From Methylophaga sp. OBS4 (GTDB lineage Bacteria > Pseudomonadota > Gammaproteobacteria > Nitrosococcales > Methylophagaceae), in the NCBI RefSeq assembly GCF_026319305.1, contig NZ_JAPDMV010000012.1, positions 1-64,000 on the forward strand: DNA of 64,000 nt, written 5' to 3'. Both the position numbers and the translations under genes were made by a program. The notes beneath the pieces were generated by a model. That model was not told the DNA's origin. It did not search any database and worked only from the letters and a program-made list of their open reading frames with translations. Positions within the stretch are counted from its first letter, which is position 1; each line of letters starts with the position of its first letter. Below are positions 8,530-18,153 of the stretch, piece after piece.

Positions 8530-9495
8530 ATGACTAACAAGTTATGCAAACTGGCTCTGGTAATGGCGCTGATGGTGGTGACATTGGGGGCGTTAACACG
8601 TCTGCTTGATGCCGGCTTAGGCTGCCCTGACTGGCCGGGTTGTTATGGGCAGTTAACACCACCAAACAGTGAGCAATATTCAGGGACCGCTGTGGTCGAC
8701 CAGGGCAAAGCTTGGATGGAAATGACGCATCGTTATATTGCGGGTGCCTTGGGGCTGTTGATACTGATTATCGCAGTCAGAATCGAAATAAATAAAACCT
8801 TACCAGCCAATATCAGATGGCTAAGCCGCGCTTTGTTTTTACTGGTTGTTGTGCAGGGTTTGTTTGGTATGCTGACCGTGACCATGCAATTATTACCACA
8901 GATAGTGACTTTACATTTGCTGGGTGGCATGACCGTATTAGCCTTGTTGTTTTTATTAATGCTGCAGTTGCAATCCGCTAAATCTGTGTCAACCGCAAAA
9001 AACCTGAAAACATTGGCCCTGACGGTATTAATTTTGCTGAGCTGTCAGATCGCCCTGGGCGGATGGACCAGTAGTAATTATGCCGGACTGGCATGCCCCG
9101 ACTTTCCTACCTGCCAAAATCAATGGCTGCCTGAGATGGCGCTGACGGAAGCCTTTAACATTACGGAAATAAGCGATCTCAATTATGAAGGTGGCCTGTT
9201 GACTGCTCAAGCAAGAGTAACAATACAAGTCGTTCACCGTTTATTCGCTTTCGTTTTGTTTGTCAGTATCCTGGCGCTGTTTTTACGCTTATGGCAGTTG
9301 CCACAAATCAGATTTCCGGCAGCCTTACTGCTGGGTTTGACTTTATTACAGCTGAGTCTCGGTATTGCCAATGCCGTGCTGTTACTGCCCTTGCCACTTG
9401 CGTTAGCACACAATACTGGCGCAGCATTGTTATTGTTAAGTATGGTTTATATTAATTACGTTTCATTTGCAAAAATGAATACAAGCGGCCATTAA
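8530..9495 (+). CDS. ctaA: Heme A synthase (COX15/CtaA)
   Basis: Oxidises the C8 methyl of heme O to a formyl group to give heme A for the oxidase. It is a 321-residue protein with about eight membrane helices in two homologous halves. Each half has a Cys-containing loop: LGCPDWPGCYGQ near the N-terminus and LACPDFPTCQNQW in the second half. Conserved His residues are visible in MTHRYIAG, TLHLLGG, VVHRLFAF and LAHNTGA. ATG 8530 is supported by AGG six bases upstream; an upstream TTG at 8494 is less likely. Confidence 0.95.
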   Translation: MTNKLCKLALVMALMVVTLGALTRLLDAGLGCPDWPGCYGQLTPPNSEQYSGTAVVDQGKAWMEMTHRYIAGALGLLILIIAVRIEINKTLPANIRWLSRALFLLVVVQGLFGMLTVTMQLLPQIVTLHLLGGMTVLALLFLLMLQLQSAKSVSTAKNLKTLALTVLILLSCQIALGGWTSSNYAGLACPDFPTCQNQWLPEMALTEAFNITEISDLNYEGGLLTAQARVTIQVVHRLFAFVLFVSILALFLRLWQLPQIRFPAALLLGLTLLQLSLGIANAVLLLPLPLALAHNTGAALLLLSMVYINYVSFAKMNTSGH

Positions 9496-9533
9496 ACAAA
9501 ATACCTACATCAATCAATGGATAAGGTGATGTG

Positions 9534-10442
9534 ATGCAAGAGTCAATAGGTTTAATCAATCCTTCAACCAAGGCGAACTGGAAAGACTATCTGGCATTAT
9601 GCAAACCTAAAGTCGTCTTGCTGATGTTGATCACGGCTTTAGTCGGCGCCTTTGTGGCGACCCCTGGCTGGCCCGATCTGTTGCAATTGAACCTAGCCTT
9701 GTTGGGGATTGGTGCTTGTGCCGCCAGTGGCGCCGCCATTAACCATATTATCGATCACCGTCTCGATGCCAAAATGGCCAGAACCAAAAATCGGCCCATC
9801 GTCAAAGGCCTCGTCACTCCTTTGCAGGCCTTATTCTTCGCATGTGTATTAGCCATCTTGGGGCTTAGCTTATTATGGTATCGCGTTAACCCCACCACTG
9901 CCTGGTTAACCCTGTTTTCCTTGATAGGTTATGCCGTCATTTACACTTGGTTTTTAAAACGGGCCACCCCACAAAATATCACCATCGGTGGCCTGGCCGG
10001 CGCCATGCCACCCCTATTGGGCTGGACAGCCGTGACCGGGCAGATAGAGCCCAATGCATTGTTATTAGTGCTCATCATATTTGTATGGACACCTCCGCAT
10101 TTTTGGGCGCTGGCGCTGCATAGAAAGGATGAATATGCAAAAGCGGATATTCCCATGTTACCGGTCACACACGGTGAACAATACACCCGTATACACATAA
10201 CGTTGTACAGCATGTTGCTGTTTGCGAGCACATTGCTACCGTTTGTTTCAGGGATGAGCGGTTTATTGTACTTATCAGGTGTCTTGGTGCTTAATGCGCG
10301 TCAATTTTGGCTGCTAAAGCAACTATTTGACGTCACCAACACTCATGCACCCTACCAATTATTTAAATATTCAATTCAGTATTTGTTCTGGTTATTCCTG
10401 CTGATTCTTATTGATCACACCGTAATCAGCTCCATGCTATAA
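9534..10442 (+). CDS. ctaB: Protoheme IX farnesyltransferase (heme O synthase)
   Basis: UbiA-family prenyltransferase that adds a farnesyl group to protoheme, the step before CtaA. The 302-residue protein has about nine membrane helices and the two Asp-rich loops: NHIIDHRLDAKMARTKNRP (first prenyl-PP site) and LHRKDEYAKADIPMLPVTHG (second). ATG 9534 follows AAGG with a 7-base spacer and is preferred over the adjacent GTG 9531. Together with ctaA it makes the operon self-sufficient for heme A. Confidence 0.96.
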   Translation: MQESIGLINPSTKANWKDYLALCKPKVVLLMLITALVGAFVATPGWPDLLQLNLALLGIGACAASGAAINHIIDHRLDAKMARTKNRPIVKGLVTPLQALFFACVLAILGLSLLWYRVNPTTAWLTLFSLIGYAVIYTWFLKRATPQNITIGGLAGAMPPLLGWTAVTGQIEPNALLLVLIIFVWTPPHFWALALHRKDEYAKADIPMLPVTHGEQYTRIHITLYSMLLFASTLLPFVSGMSGLLYLSGVLVLNARQFWLLKQLFDVTNTHAPYQLFKYSIQYLFWLFLLILIDHTVISSML

Positions 10443-10548
10443 CGTTTCATAAGTCACTTGAACATCCTGGTAAAAGGGCATAAAGTGAAATTGAACAGCC
10501 CGATCCTTATGTTAGTTATTGATTAACAACCCAATTAAGGAGTCTGCT

Positions 10549-11145
10549 ATGTATACACATCACCATCATCATTTCTGGGGTTTGTTTTCGGTTCCACGTG
10601 TCGAGTGGAAATCTATCAGCGAAGAAAAGGATGATCTCATTCAATTTGGCCTTGCGCGGCTGAGCATTCTGGCAGCCGTACCTGCCATATCGTTCCTTAT
10701 CGGCATCACGCTGCTGGGCTGGAGTTTATCCGGTGCTGAGTATCATAAAGTGGCTGTAGCTGACGCTGTTCCAATGGCTATTACGTTTTATCTGCTCATC
10801 GGCATCTTTACCTTATTGATGGGCTATTTCACCTTTTCAATGGAAAGAGCCTTTGGAACCGAAGCCAGCTTCGGACGCTGCTTGGTATTCGTGACCTACA
10901 CTGCTACACCCATGTATATGGCCGGTTTAGTTGGTTTTGTCCCTATTGTATGGCTGTGCATGATAGTGCTGATGGCGGCCGTTGCCTACAGCTTATATCT
11001 GTTATACGTCGGCATACCGATATATATGAACATACCTGAAGGCAAAGGCTTTATCGTCTCGACCTCTATTATCTCTGCCGGACTTTGCCTGCTGGTGATA
11101 TTCAATGTCGCCACGGTGATTATCTGGAGCATGGTGGTCGTATAA
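10549..11145 (+). CDS. Yip1 family membrane protein
   Basis: A 198-residue protein with about five predicted membrane helices and the Yip1-domain look (start with FSVPRVEWKSISEE, then hydrophobic segments from about residue 40). ATG 10549 follows AAGGAG. It begins with a natural run of five His residues (MYTHHHHHFW), which could bind metal but may be incidental. It is the last gene on this strand before a bidirectional hairpin; a role in oxidase biogenesis is only suggested by position. Confidence 0.8.
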   Translation: MYTHHHHHFWGLFSVPRVEWKSISEEKDDLIQFGLARLSILAAVPAISFLIGITLLGWSLSGAEYHKVAVADAVPMAITFYLLIGIFTLLMGYFTFSMERAFGTEASFGRCLVFVTYTATPMYMAGLVGFVPIVWLCMIVLMAAVAYSLYLLYVGIPIYMNIPEGKGFIVSTSIISAGLCLLVIFNVATVIIWSMVVV

Positions 11146-11181
11146 CACTGCTATTTTGTGAATTAAATAGTGCTTAAATTC

Positions 11182-11236
11182 AAGCTTCAGCCCGTATGTT
11201 ATCGCTGCTCCGATAACATATGGGCCGAGCTTTTGG
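11182..11236. terminator. Bidirectional terminator between the cox operon and helicase gene
   Basis: CCCGTATGTTATCG (11191-11204) pairs with CGATAACATATGGG (11211-11224) with one G-U-type pair and a 6-nt loop; outer AAGCT/AGCTTTT arms extend it and give a short U tract on the plus strand. It separates two convergent units. Confidence 0.65.
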
Positions 11237-11237
11237 T

Positions 11238-13688
11238 CTAGGGCACGGATTCCAGTACTATGCGGATCTCTCCATAGGAATAGTTATCCCCCAAGGCTTC
11301 CTTGAGGACTTTAAGGCTATCACGGCCCAATCGGGCCTCAGCCTGTTTAATGTCGTCAATTTTTTCCTGTGCCACCAGATCGGTCACCGCCAGTTGCTTC
11401 TGTCTAACAAAGTGGGCCAGATGATTTTCTATGGTGCTGATGGCCAGGCCGCGACGTTGAGCGATTTCATTTATGCCCAGGCCCTGTAAATACAAATCGT
11501 AACTGGCTTGCTTGGTATCTTGCTTAACAGGCTTGGTGCCGGCAGCGGCCCGCTGCCCTATTTCTGTGTTGGCCTGGATTTGATGCTCATGGCAGTAATC
11601 CGCCACCAGTTTGAGGATAGGCTCGCCGTACTTTTCCACTGTAGCGGGACCGACTTTGTGGATTTGCAGCAAAGCTGTTTCGGTAGCCGGCAATGCATTG
11701 ACAATCTGCAACAGGACCTGTTGGTGCAAAATGCGGAAATGGGCAACCTCTTCCGTCTGTGCCTGCCGGGCCCGCCACTCTTTGAGTCTTTGGAACAGCT
11801 CTGGGTGTTGCAGGCCGGACATGGACAGTTCGTCGGCCCGTTTTTTAACTTGTGGCTTGGTTTGATTGTCGATTTGCGCCCGCGCAATGGCGTTGAGGTA
11901 ATTGCCGGTAACAAAGCCATCAGTGCAACTGGCCAAGGCAGCCTGCTTGACCGCCAGCAATTGCTGTAGCGAATCCAGCGCATTGTTAAGTTGTTTTTTT
12001 ATCGTTTTGTTGTCCGTTTCGAAAGCAAATGCTGTTAGCCACGGGATCAGACCGGCCTGAAGTTTTTCGCTAAAATAGCTACTGGCTTTCTGCACCCGCG
12101 CCTGGATCCGGGCATCTTCCTGCGGTTCTGGATCCGGCTGGAACAAGGACTGTAGCTGGCATGAAAATTTATCCGCTACAGCGATTACATCCTTAAATGT
12201 TTGTTCACTGATCCCGGCCAGGTTTTCCATGTCAACTCCCTGAATAAGATGCCGGTGTTCAATCAGTAACCCGGCCAATTTTTTCAAGCTATGGCCCAAA
12301 GCTTGGTAATCGAAGCACTCGAGCAACAGCCGTTGTTGATAACTGACTTTTGCCTGCAGCAAGTTCTGTTTATCGGGCGGATTTTGCTGGTTGTGCATTA
12401 CAAACTGCGTGACCATGTCATCAGTCAACACTGCGTCGGCGGTTAAAGGGGAAGACAGCACCATACCCTCAAGGCTTTTACAGCGGCTCAACGCCACATA
12501 GATCTGACCATGGGAAAAAGCCGCCTGGCCGTCAATAATGGCCCGCTCAAAGGTCAGGCCCTGGCTTTTATGAATAGTAATAGCCCAGGCCGGACGCAAG
12601 GGCACCTGGCTAAAGCTGCCCACCACCTGCTCGGTAATCTGTTGGCTATCAGGCTCCAGGCTGTATTTGATATTTTCCCAGGTGACCGGACCCACCAGAA
12701 TATCTTCTCTATCTCCCGGGCAGTGTACCCGGATCTTTTCCTGATCCAGCTCGGTGATGATCCCCGTCTTGCCGTTAAAGTAGCGTTTTTCGCCAGCGCC
12801 GTCGTTACGCACAAACATCACTTGCGCCCCCTGTTTCAGGAGCAACTGTTCGGCGGTCGGGTAACTGTGCTCGGGGTAATCCCCTTCAATGCGGGCCTGA
12901 TAGGAAAAAGCTTTGGACTTTAAGGTGGCCAACTGACGGTTATTAATGCTGTCGGCACTGCGGTTGTGAGTGGTAAGGGTGATATATTTCTCGTCCTCTA
13001 CGGGCTGAAAGTCAGGCTGGTAGCGGGCGTTCAATAAGCCTAATGTGGTTTGATCCAGCTGGTTGTCGCGGACCCGGTTCAGCAACCCAATAAACTGCGG
13101 GTCGGACTGGCGGTAAACCTGTTGCAACTCAATGGTCACCCATGTCGTTTGTTGCAGCGCCCTGCTGCTGAAAAAATAACAGGAGTCGTACCAGGGCTGC
13201 AGCAGAGTCCAATCATCTTCTTTCACCACGGGAGCAAGCTGATGCAAATCGCCAATCATCAGCAACTGCACGCCACCAAAAGGCAGGTCGCGGCGCCGAT
13301 AGCGGCGCAGCACGGCATCGACATGATCCAGCAGATCGGCCCGCACCATACTGATTTCATCGATTACCAGCAGATTCAGGCTTCTGATAATATTGATCTT
13401 TTCTTTGCTGAGACGGTGCTGCTGGAGCATGTCGCTACTGGGCACATAAGGGCCAAACGGCAACTGAAAAAACGAATGTAACGTTACTCCACCAGCGTTG
13501 ATGGCGGCTACACCGGTAGGGGCGGTGATCATCATCCGCTTAGGACTGTGTTCTTTAAGGTGGTGCAGAAAGGTGGTTTTGCCGGTGCCGGCCTTGCCGG
13601 TCAGAAAAAGGTGCTGGCCGGTATATTGGATAAAATCCTGCGCCAGCTGCAATTCCGGGTTGGGGTGTTCCTGGGTGGCCGTATTCAT
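11238..13688 (-). CDS. PIF1-like DNA helicase with HRDC and RecQ-type helix-turn-helix
   Basis: Superfamily 1B helicase of 816 residues. The N-terminal motor has Walker A GKAGTGKT (31-38), Walker B LLVIDEISMV (about 108), a sensor block MIGDLHQLAPV, and the C-terminal motor motif TIHKSQGLTFERAIID with YVALSRCKSLEG, all typical of PIF1/RecD2. After an uncharacterised middle region, about residues 640-720 look like an HRDC domain (LFQRLKEWRARQA to LLQIHKVGPATVEKYGEPIL), and about 740-790 match the RecQ-associated HTH (LGINEIAQRRGLAISTIENH). ATG 13688 has AAGGA at 8-base spacing and is preferred over ATG 13697. A role in resolving difficult DNA structures is inferred. Confidence 0.9.
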   Translation of the reverse strand: MNTATQEHPNPELQLAQDFIQYTGQHLFLTGKAGTGKTTFLHHLKEHSPKRMMITAPTGVAAINAGGVTLHSFFQLPFGPYVPSSDMLQQHRLSKEKINIIRSLNLLVIDEISMVRADLLDHVDAVLRRYRRRDLPFGGVQLLMIGDLHQLAPVVKEDDWTLLQPWYDSCYFFSSRALQQTTWVTIELQQVYRQSDPQFIGLLNRVRDNQLDQTTLGLLNARYQPDFQPVEDEKYITLTTHNRSADSINNRQLATLKSKAFSYQARIEGDYPEHSYPTAEQLLLKQGAQVMFVRNDGAGEKRYFNGKTGIITELDQEKIRVHCPGDREDILVGPVTWENIKYSLEPDSQQITEQVVGSFSQVPLRPAWAITIHKSQGLTFERAIIDGQAAFSHGQIYVALSRCKSLEGMVLSSPLTADAVLTDDMVTQFVMHNQQNPPDKQNLLQAKVSYQQRLLLECFDYQALGHSLKKLAGLLIEHRHLIQGVDMENLAGISEQTFKDVIAVADKFSCQLQSLFQPDPEPQEDARIQARVQKASSYFSEKLQAGLIPWLTAFAFETDNKTIKKQLNNALDSLQQLLAVKQAALASCTDGFVTGNYLNAIARAQIDNQTKPQVKKRADELSMSGLQHPELFQRLKEWRARQAQTEEVAHFRILHQQVLLQIVNALPATETALLQIHKVGPATVEKYGEPILKLVADYCHEHQIQANTEIGQRAAAGTKPVKQDTKQASYDLYLQGLGINEIAQRRGLAISTIENHLAHFVRQKQLAVTDLVAQEKIDDIKQAEARLGRDSLKVLKEALGDNYSYGEIRIVLESVP

Positions 13689-13771
13689 AGCTGTCATCCT
13701 TGTTCAGCATGTATGGGCAAACACAACGATAGCATGTAAGTGTCGTTTACAACACTTCGATCACGGGGACC

Positions 13772-13828
13772 ATACCCAATCAACTTCAAAATGGTAGTGT
13801 CAGAGCCATTTTGAAGTTGATTGGGTAT
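13772..13828. repeat. Perfect 23-bp inverted repeat (palindromic element)
   Basis: ATACCCAATCAACTTCAAAA begins a 23-bp arm at 13772-13794 that is exactly repeated in inverted form at 13806-13828 around an 11-nt centre. It sits between the helicase start and the 3' end of rnpB. There is no run of T on either side, so it looks more like a dispersed palindromic repeat than a terminator. Confidence 0.8.
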
Positions 13829-13939
13829 ATTGATAAACAATAACATCTACATCGGGTTCAGTTTTTAAAATGGAAGCCCCATTATAAAAAACACCTTCCC
13901 TTTCCCCATATTGTTATCACATGCGATAAAGAAAAATAA

Positions 13940-14304
<365 letters not shown>

Positions 14305-14324
14305 ACTATTCTACCCAAGCCTGA

Positions 14325-15176
14325 TTATTTCTGCTGGAGTTTCAATGCAAGCTGGTAAGCCTGATTTTTACCCATGCCAGTCAATGCCGCTGCCATCGCT
14401 GCTGATTTTTTGACAGGTAACTCAGCCAGTAACAGTTCAAGCACCCGTTGCAACTCCTGCTCATCGACTGCCGCCGCTGTACTGGCTCCCTCCACCAACA
14501 CCACACATTCACCGCGTTGCTGATTATCATCCTGGTTGACCCAGTCTCTCAGTTCTGCCAGCGGCCGGGTCTCAATTGTTTCGTGGATTTTAGTTAATTC
14601 ACGTGCAAGGCAGGCTTTGCGCTCTGCCCCGAAAATATCACTTAGATCACTGAGCGTGTCGGATAAACGCCGCGGACTATCATAAAAAATCAAGGTGCGT
14701 GTTTCATTGGTCAGTTGCTGCAGAAACTGTCTCCGTGCAGATGCTTTCGCCGGTAAAAAGCCTTCAAAAGCAAAACGATCTGAAGCCAGACCGGAGGCTG
14801 ACAACGCAGCAATCAAAGCACAACTGCCGGGTACCGGCACTACCTTGATGCCCTGTTGCCTGACCAGACTCACCAATCGATAACCCGGATCACTGATAAG
14901 TGGTGTGCCGGCATCACTTATCAAGGCAACGGAGTCACCTGACAAAAGGCGTTGCAGCAACATTTCACTACGTTGTTGTTCATTGTGTTCATGCAAAGAC
15001 ACAGTAGGTGTTTTGATCGCATAATGCTGCAACAAATATTTGCTATGCCGGGTATCTTCCGCCGCAATAACATCAACCTGTTGCAATACTTCAACGGCAC
15101 GATAAGAGAAATCAGACAGATTACCGATTGGCGTAGCGACAATGAACAGCTGACCTTGTTGTGAAACAGTCACCAT
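14325..15176 (-). CDS. rsmI: 16S rRNA (cytidine(1402)-2'-O)-methyltransferase RsmI
   Basis: SAM-dependent tetrapyrrole-methylase-fold enzyme that 2'-O-methylates C1402 of 16S rRNA. The 283-residue protein starts MVTVSQQGQLFIVATPIGNLSD and has AAEDTRHSKYLL, VALISDAGTPLISDPGYRLV and the VPVPGSCALIAALSASGL block of the family. It is divergent from lpoA with a 53-bp gap and lies just upstream of rnpB on the same strand, an order conserved in pseudomonads and relatives. Confidence 0.96.
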   Translation of the reverse strand: MVTVSQQGQLFIVATPIGNLSDFSYRAVEVLQQVDVIAAEDTRHSKYLLQHYAIKTPTVSLHEHNEQQRSEMLLQRLLSGDSVALISDAGTPLISDPGYRLVSLVRQQGIKVVPVPGSCALIAALSASGLASDRFAFEGFLPAKASARRQFLQQLTNETRTLIFYDSPRRLSDTLSDLSDIFGAERKACLARELTKIHETIETRPLAELRDWVNQDDNQQRGECVVLVEGASTAAAVDEQELQRVLELLLAELPVKKSAAMAAALTGMGKNQAYQLALKLQQK

Positions 15177-15232
15177 TTCTCCCTATTAAAAATTGCTGGT
15201 TGTGGTCGTAATATACGCGAACAGGTAAGATG

Positions 15233-17119
15233 ATGCCTCCAATGATAAATTTACAGACTTCAGATATGAGCTCAAAGCGCTTCTTGCTGTTACCGGCTAT
15301 TATTCTCCTGTTGCTTACCGCTTGTCAGCCTATTCAGGACCCCCTCACCCGGCCAGACCGCACAGAAATCGAAACGGTACCCGCTGAACAAGCGGGAGAC
15401 TTCCAGCAGGCTGCGCAACAGTACCTGGAACTGGCGAATAAGAACAAAGGCGAAAAGCAGGCGCTGTATTATTTACGTGCAGCCAAACTGTTCTGGCAGC
15501 TCGAGCAAGCAGACGAGAGCAAACAGGCTCTGGCAAAAGTCGATAACAGCATTTTGGCAAAAGCTTATAAGTTTGATGCTGCCATTCTGAGTGCTCATAT
15601 CGCTGTCTATGGAAAACAAGGTGAGGCCGCCCTTAAAGCACTGGCAGATATCGACGAAAAAGCCCTGTCTGCAGCCAACAGGCAACAGTTGTTCGAGGTC
15701 AGAATACAAGCGTACGCCTTAACTGAAAACTGGCTGGAAAAAGCTTATACCCATCTGCAACTGAATCGCATACTAGCCGATCCTGAAGCTATTTCAAAAA
15801 ACCGGAAGGCCCTGTGGCAGACATTGATGCGGATGACACCGCAAGTACTGGATTTATTTAATCCCGGTGTACCGCCTGCAGAAGATAGTGGCTGGTTTGC
15901 ATTAGCTTATGCTATCAAGGCCTACCAGGCTAATCCGGAAGCCTTGGAAGTCGCACTGGAAGACTGGCGTCGCAGTTATCCTAACCACCCGGCCGATCCG
16001 GCTTTATATGAGAAAGTGTTAAGCAGCGGAATCCGCTTGCCACAGCAAATCGGCGATATTGCGGTTTTACTGCCCGCCTCAGGGCCTTATGTTGAGGCGG
16101 CAAAAGCCATTAAGGAAGGTATCATCGCGGCACATTACGCCAGTGGTTCATCCAGCCGGCTGCATTTTCTGGATATTGACATCGATAACGTGACCGGACG
16201 CAGTAACGTGGTCCAGCAGTATCAACAGGCTCTGGCTCGCAATGCCAGCATTGTCATCGGCCCATTACAAAAACAATCTGTAGACGAACTCAGTACTACC
16301 AGTGATTTACCGATTCCCGTATTAGCTTTGAACCGAATCGATAACCGGCTCAGTCGCCCCAACCTGTTTCAGTTTGGTTTAGCGCCGGAGGATGATGCCA
16401 TTGCCTCGGCTAATTACGCTAGTGAAAAAGGTTATCAACGCGCCGTTATTCTGGCGCCACGCAGTGATTGGGGCGACAGGGTCGCAACCGCATTTGCCCA
16501 GCATTGGCAACAAAACGGCGGCAGTCTGCTTTATCGTGCTACGTACAACGAGCAAGACAATGATTTTACCAGTACGTTGATTCCGCTGATGGGGCTGGAT
16601 GACAGTAAACAGCGATACCAGGCCCTCAAAAGTACCGTGGGTCGTTCCATGGATTTTGAACCCCGGCGGCGGCAGGATATTGACTTTATATTTCTGGTAG
16701 CAAGGCCCCTGAAGGCACGACAACTGGTGCCACAGTTGAAATTTCATCGTTCCGGTCAATTACCGATTATCGCCACATCGCATGCTTATACAGGACAGCC
16801 CGATGCGCAGCAGGATATCGATCTGAATGAATTGATTATTACTGATATTCCCTGGATGTTTGCGGACATGGCCAGCCAGGATCCCGCTTATCGTGCATTA
16901 CAACAACAGGCTTCCAGGAACTTCGGCAGCCTGCTCAGACTATATGCCATGGGAGCCGATGCCTATCGCCTGATTCCGGAGCTGAATGTACTGAGTCGTG
17001 ATCCTGCAATGCATTATGATGGCGCAACCGGTCAATTATCGATTAATGCGCTGGGACAAATTGAACGTGACATGCCCTGGGCCAGATTCAATCAAGGCCA
17101 ATTAGAGCGCATCGAATAA
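15233..17119 (+). CDS. lpoA: Penicillin-binding protein activator LpoA (lipoprotein)
   Basis: Outer-membrane lipoprotein that activates PBP1a. It has a lipoprotein signal with lipobox LLTAC, an N-terminal region rich in TPR-like helices (about 55-270), and a C-terminal periplasmic-binding-protein-like domain starting near IGDIAVLLPASGPYVEAAKA. Length of about 628 residues is close to E. coli LpoA. The start is uncertain: ATG 15233 has AGG at a 7-base spacing; ATG 15230 and ATG 15266 (MSSKRFLLL) are alternatives, all giving a usable signal. It heads an lpoA-yraN pair. Confidence 0.9.
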   Translation: MPPMINLQTSDMSSKRFLLLPAIILLLLTACQPIQDPLTRPDRTEIETVPAEQAGDFQQAAQQYLELANKNKGEKQALYYLRAAKLFWQLEQADESKQALAKVDNSILAKAYKFDAAILSAHIAVYGKQGEAALKALADIDEKALSAANRQQLFEVRIQAYALTENWLEKAYTHLQLNRILADPEAISKNRKALWQTLMRMTPQVLDLFNPGVPPAEDSGWFALAYAIKAYQANPEALEVALEDWRRSYPNHPADPALYEKVLSSGIRLPQQIGDIAVLLPASGPYVEAAKAIKEGIIAAHYASGSSSRLHFLDIDIDNVTGRSNVVQQYQQALARNASIVIGPLQKQSVDELSTTSDLPIPVLALNRIDNRLSRPNLFQFGLAPEDDAIASANYASEKGYQRAVILAPRSDWGDRVATAFAQHWQQNGGSLLYRATYNEQDNDFTSTLIPLMGLDDSKQRYQALKSTVGRSMDFEPRRRQDIDFIFLVARPLKARQLVPQLKFHRSGQLPIIATSHAYTGQPDAQQDIDLNELIITDIPWMFADMASQDPAYRALQQQASRNFGSLLRLYAMGADAYRLIPELNVLSRDPAMHYDGATGQLSINALGQIERDMPWARFNQGQLERIE

Positions 17120-17136
17120 ACAGGCCCTAGCTAGCT

Positions 17137-17499
17137 ATGTCAGCCAGGGAGCAAGGCAAACAGGTAGAACAGCAGGTCTGCAGGTTCCTGCAAAAACAAG
17201 GGATGCAACTCATCACACGGAATTATCATAGCCGGGGTGGTGAAATAGATCTGATTATGCAGGACAGGCAGACGCTGGTTTTTATTGAAGTTCGGTTTCG
17301 CAAAAGCCGGACATTCGGCTCGGCACTGGAAAGTGTAAATAAAATCAAACAGTCGCGGATTATCCACACCGCCGAGCACTACCTGCAGCGTCATCCAGTG
17401 TCTCAAGATGCCTGCCGGTTCGATGTCGTTGCAGTTAGTCCCACAGCGTCGGGACATTATGATTTCCAATGGATAAAAGATGCCTTTCAGAATCATTAA
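17137..17499 (+). CDS. yraN: YraN family (UPF0102) endonuclease-like protein
   Basis: A 120-residue protein of the UPF0102 family, which has a restriction-endonuclease-like fold and no settled function. The core is visible as RNYHSRGGEIDLIMQD followed by LVFIEVRFRKS, giving the E-x-D...E-x-R/K arrangement of PD-(D/E)xK nucleases. It starts 17 bp after lpoA, as in E. coli yraM-yraN, and is probably cotranscribed. The E. coli neighbour diaA is absent here; the next gene is dolP. Confidence 0.93.
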   Translation: MSAREQGKQVEQQVCRFLQKQGMQLITRNYHSRGGEIDLIMQDRQTLVFIEVRFRKSRTFGSALESVNKIKQSRIIHTAEHYLQRHPVSQDACRFDVVAVSPTASGHYDFQWIKDAFQNH

Positions 17500-17577
17500 A
17501 GACTGGCCATCTTATAAACAAGTATCACGGGTATAATTGACGGGCCTGAGCCCACCAGAATTTGAAGGATTCTATTT

Positions 17578-18153
17578 ATGTCTAAAATGAAAAAATTTGC
17601 TTGTCTGCTTTTGCCGCTACTGTTACTCCAGGGCTGCGCCGCAGCAGTGGTATCAGGGGCAGCGACAGGGGCCGGCGTCGCTTATGACCGCCGTTCTACC
17701 GGCACGGTCATTGATGATCAGGGTATTGAGTTCAAAGCCGCTTACGCTTTGTTTAATAACAAGGAAATCTACGACCAGAGCCATATCAATGTAACCAGCT
17801 ACAATGGTATTGTCCTCATCACCGGTGAAACACCGAGTGAATCACTGAAACAGAAAGTAACCGCTGAGATTAAAAAACTCGGCAAAGTCCGCCGTATCCA
17901 TAACGAACTGGCTATCGCCGCTCCCAGCGCTTTACCCTCTCGCAGCAGTGATGCCTGGATCACTTCCAAAATCAAGGCCAAAATGACCACAGATGAACAG
18001 AGCGACCCGTTCCATGTCAAAGTCGTTACTGAGCGTGGTGTGGTTTACCTGATGGGGTTGGTCAGCCATGCGGAAGCCGACAGGGCAGTCAGCATCGTTA
18101 AAAACTCCGCCGGCGTGCAACGTGTCGTCAAAATCTTTGAATACACCGACTGA
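17578..18153 (+). CDS. dolP: BON-domain lipoprotein DolP (YraP)
   Basis: Outer-membrane lipoprotein that supports envelope integrity at the division site in E. coli. The 191-residue product has a lipoprotein signal (lipobox LLQGC, Cys at about residue 20), a glycine-rich linker, and two BON domains: about 45-115 (INVTSYNGIVLITGETPS) and about 120-190 (HVKVVTERGVVYLMGLVS). ATG 17578 follows GAAGGATT. Position after yraN matches the E. coli yraM-yraN-diaA-yraP order minus diaA. Confidence 0.93.
   Translation: MSKMKKFACLLLPLLLLQGCAAAVVSGAATGAGVAYDRRSTGTVIDDQGIEFKAAYALFNNKEIYDQSHINVTSYNGIVLITGETPSESLKQKVTAEIKKLGKVRRIHNELAIAAPSALPSRSSDAWITSKIKAKMTTDEQSDPFHVKVVTERGVVYLMGLVSHAEADRAVSIVKNSAGVQRVVKIFEYTD

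Noticed and set aside
11508-13797. Plus-strand frames over the helicase gene
   Set aside because: Antisense shadows of an intact 816-residue helicase with all motor motifs.
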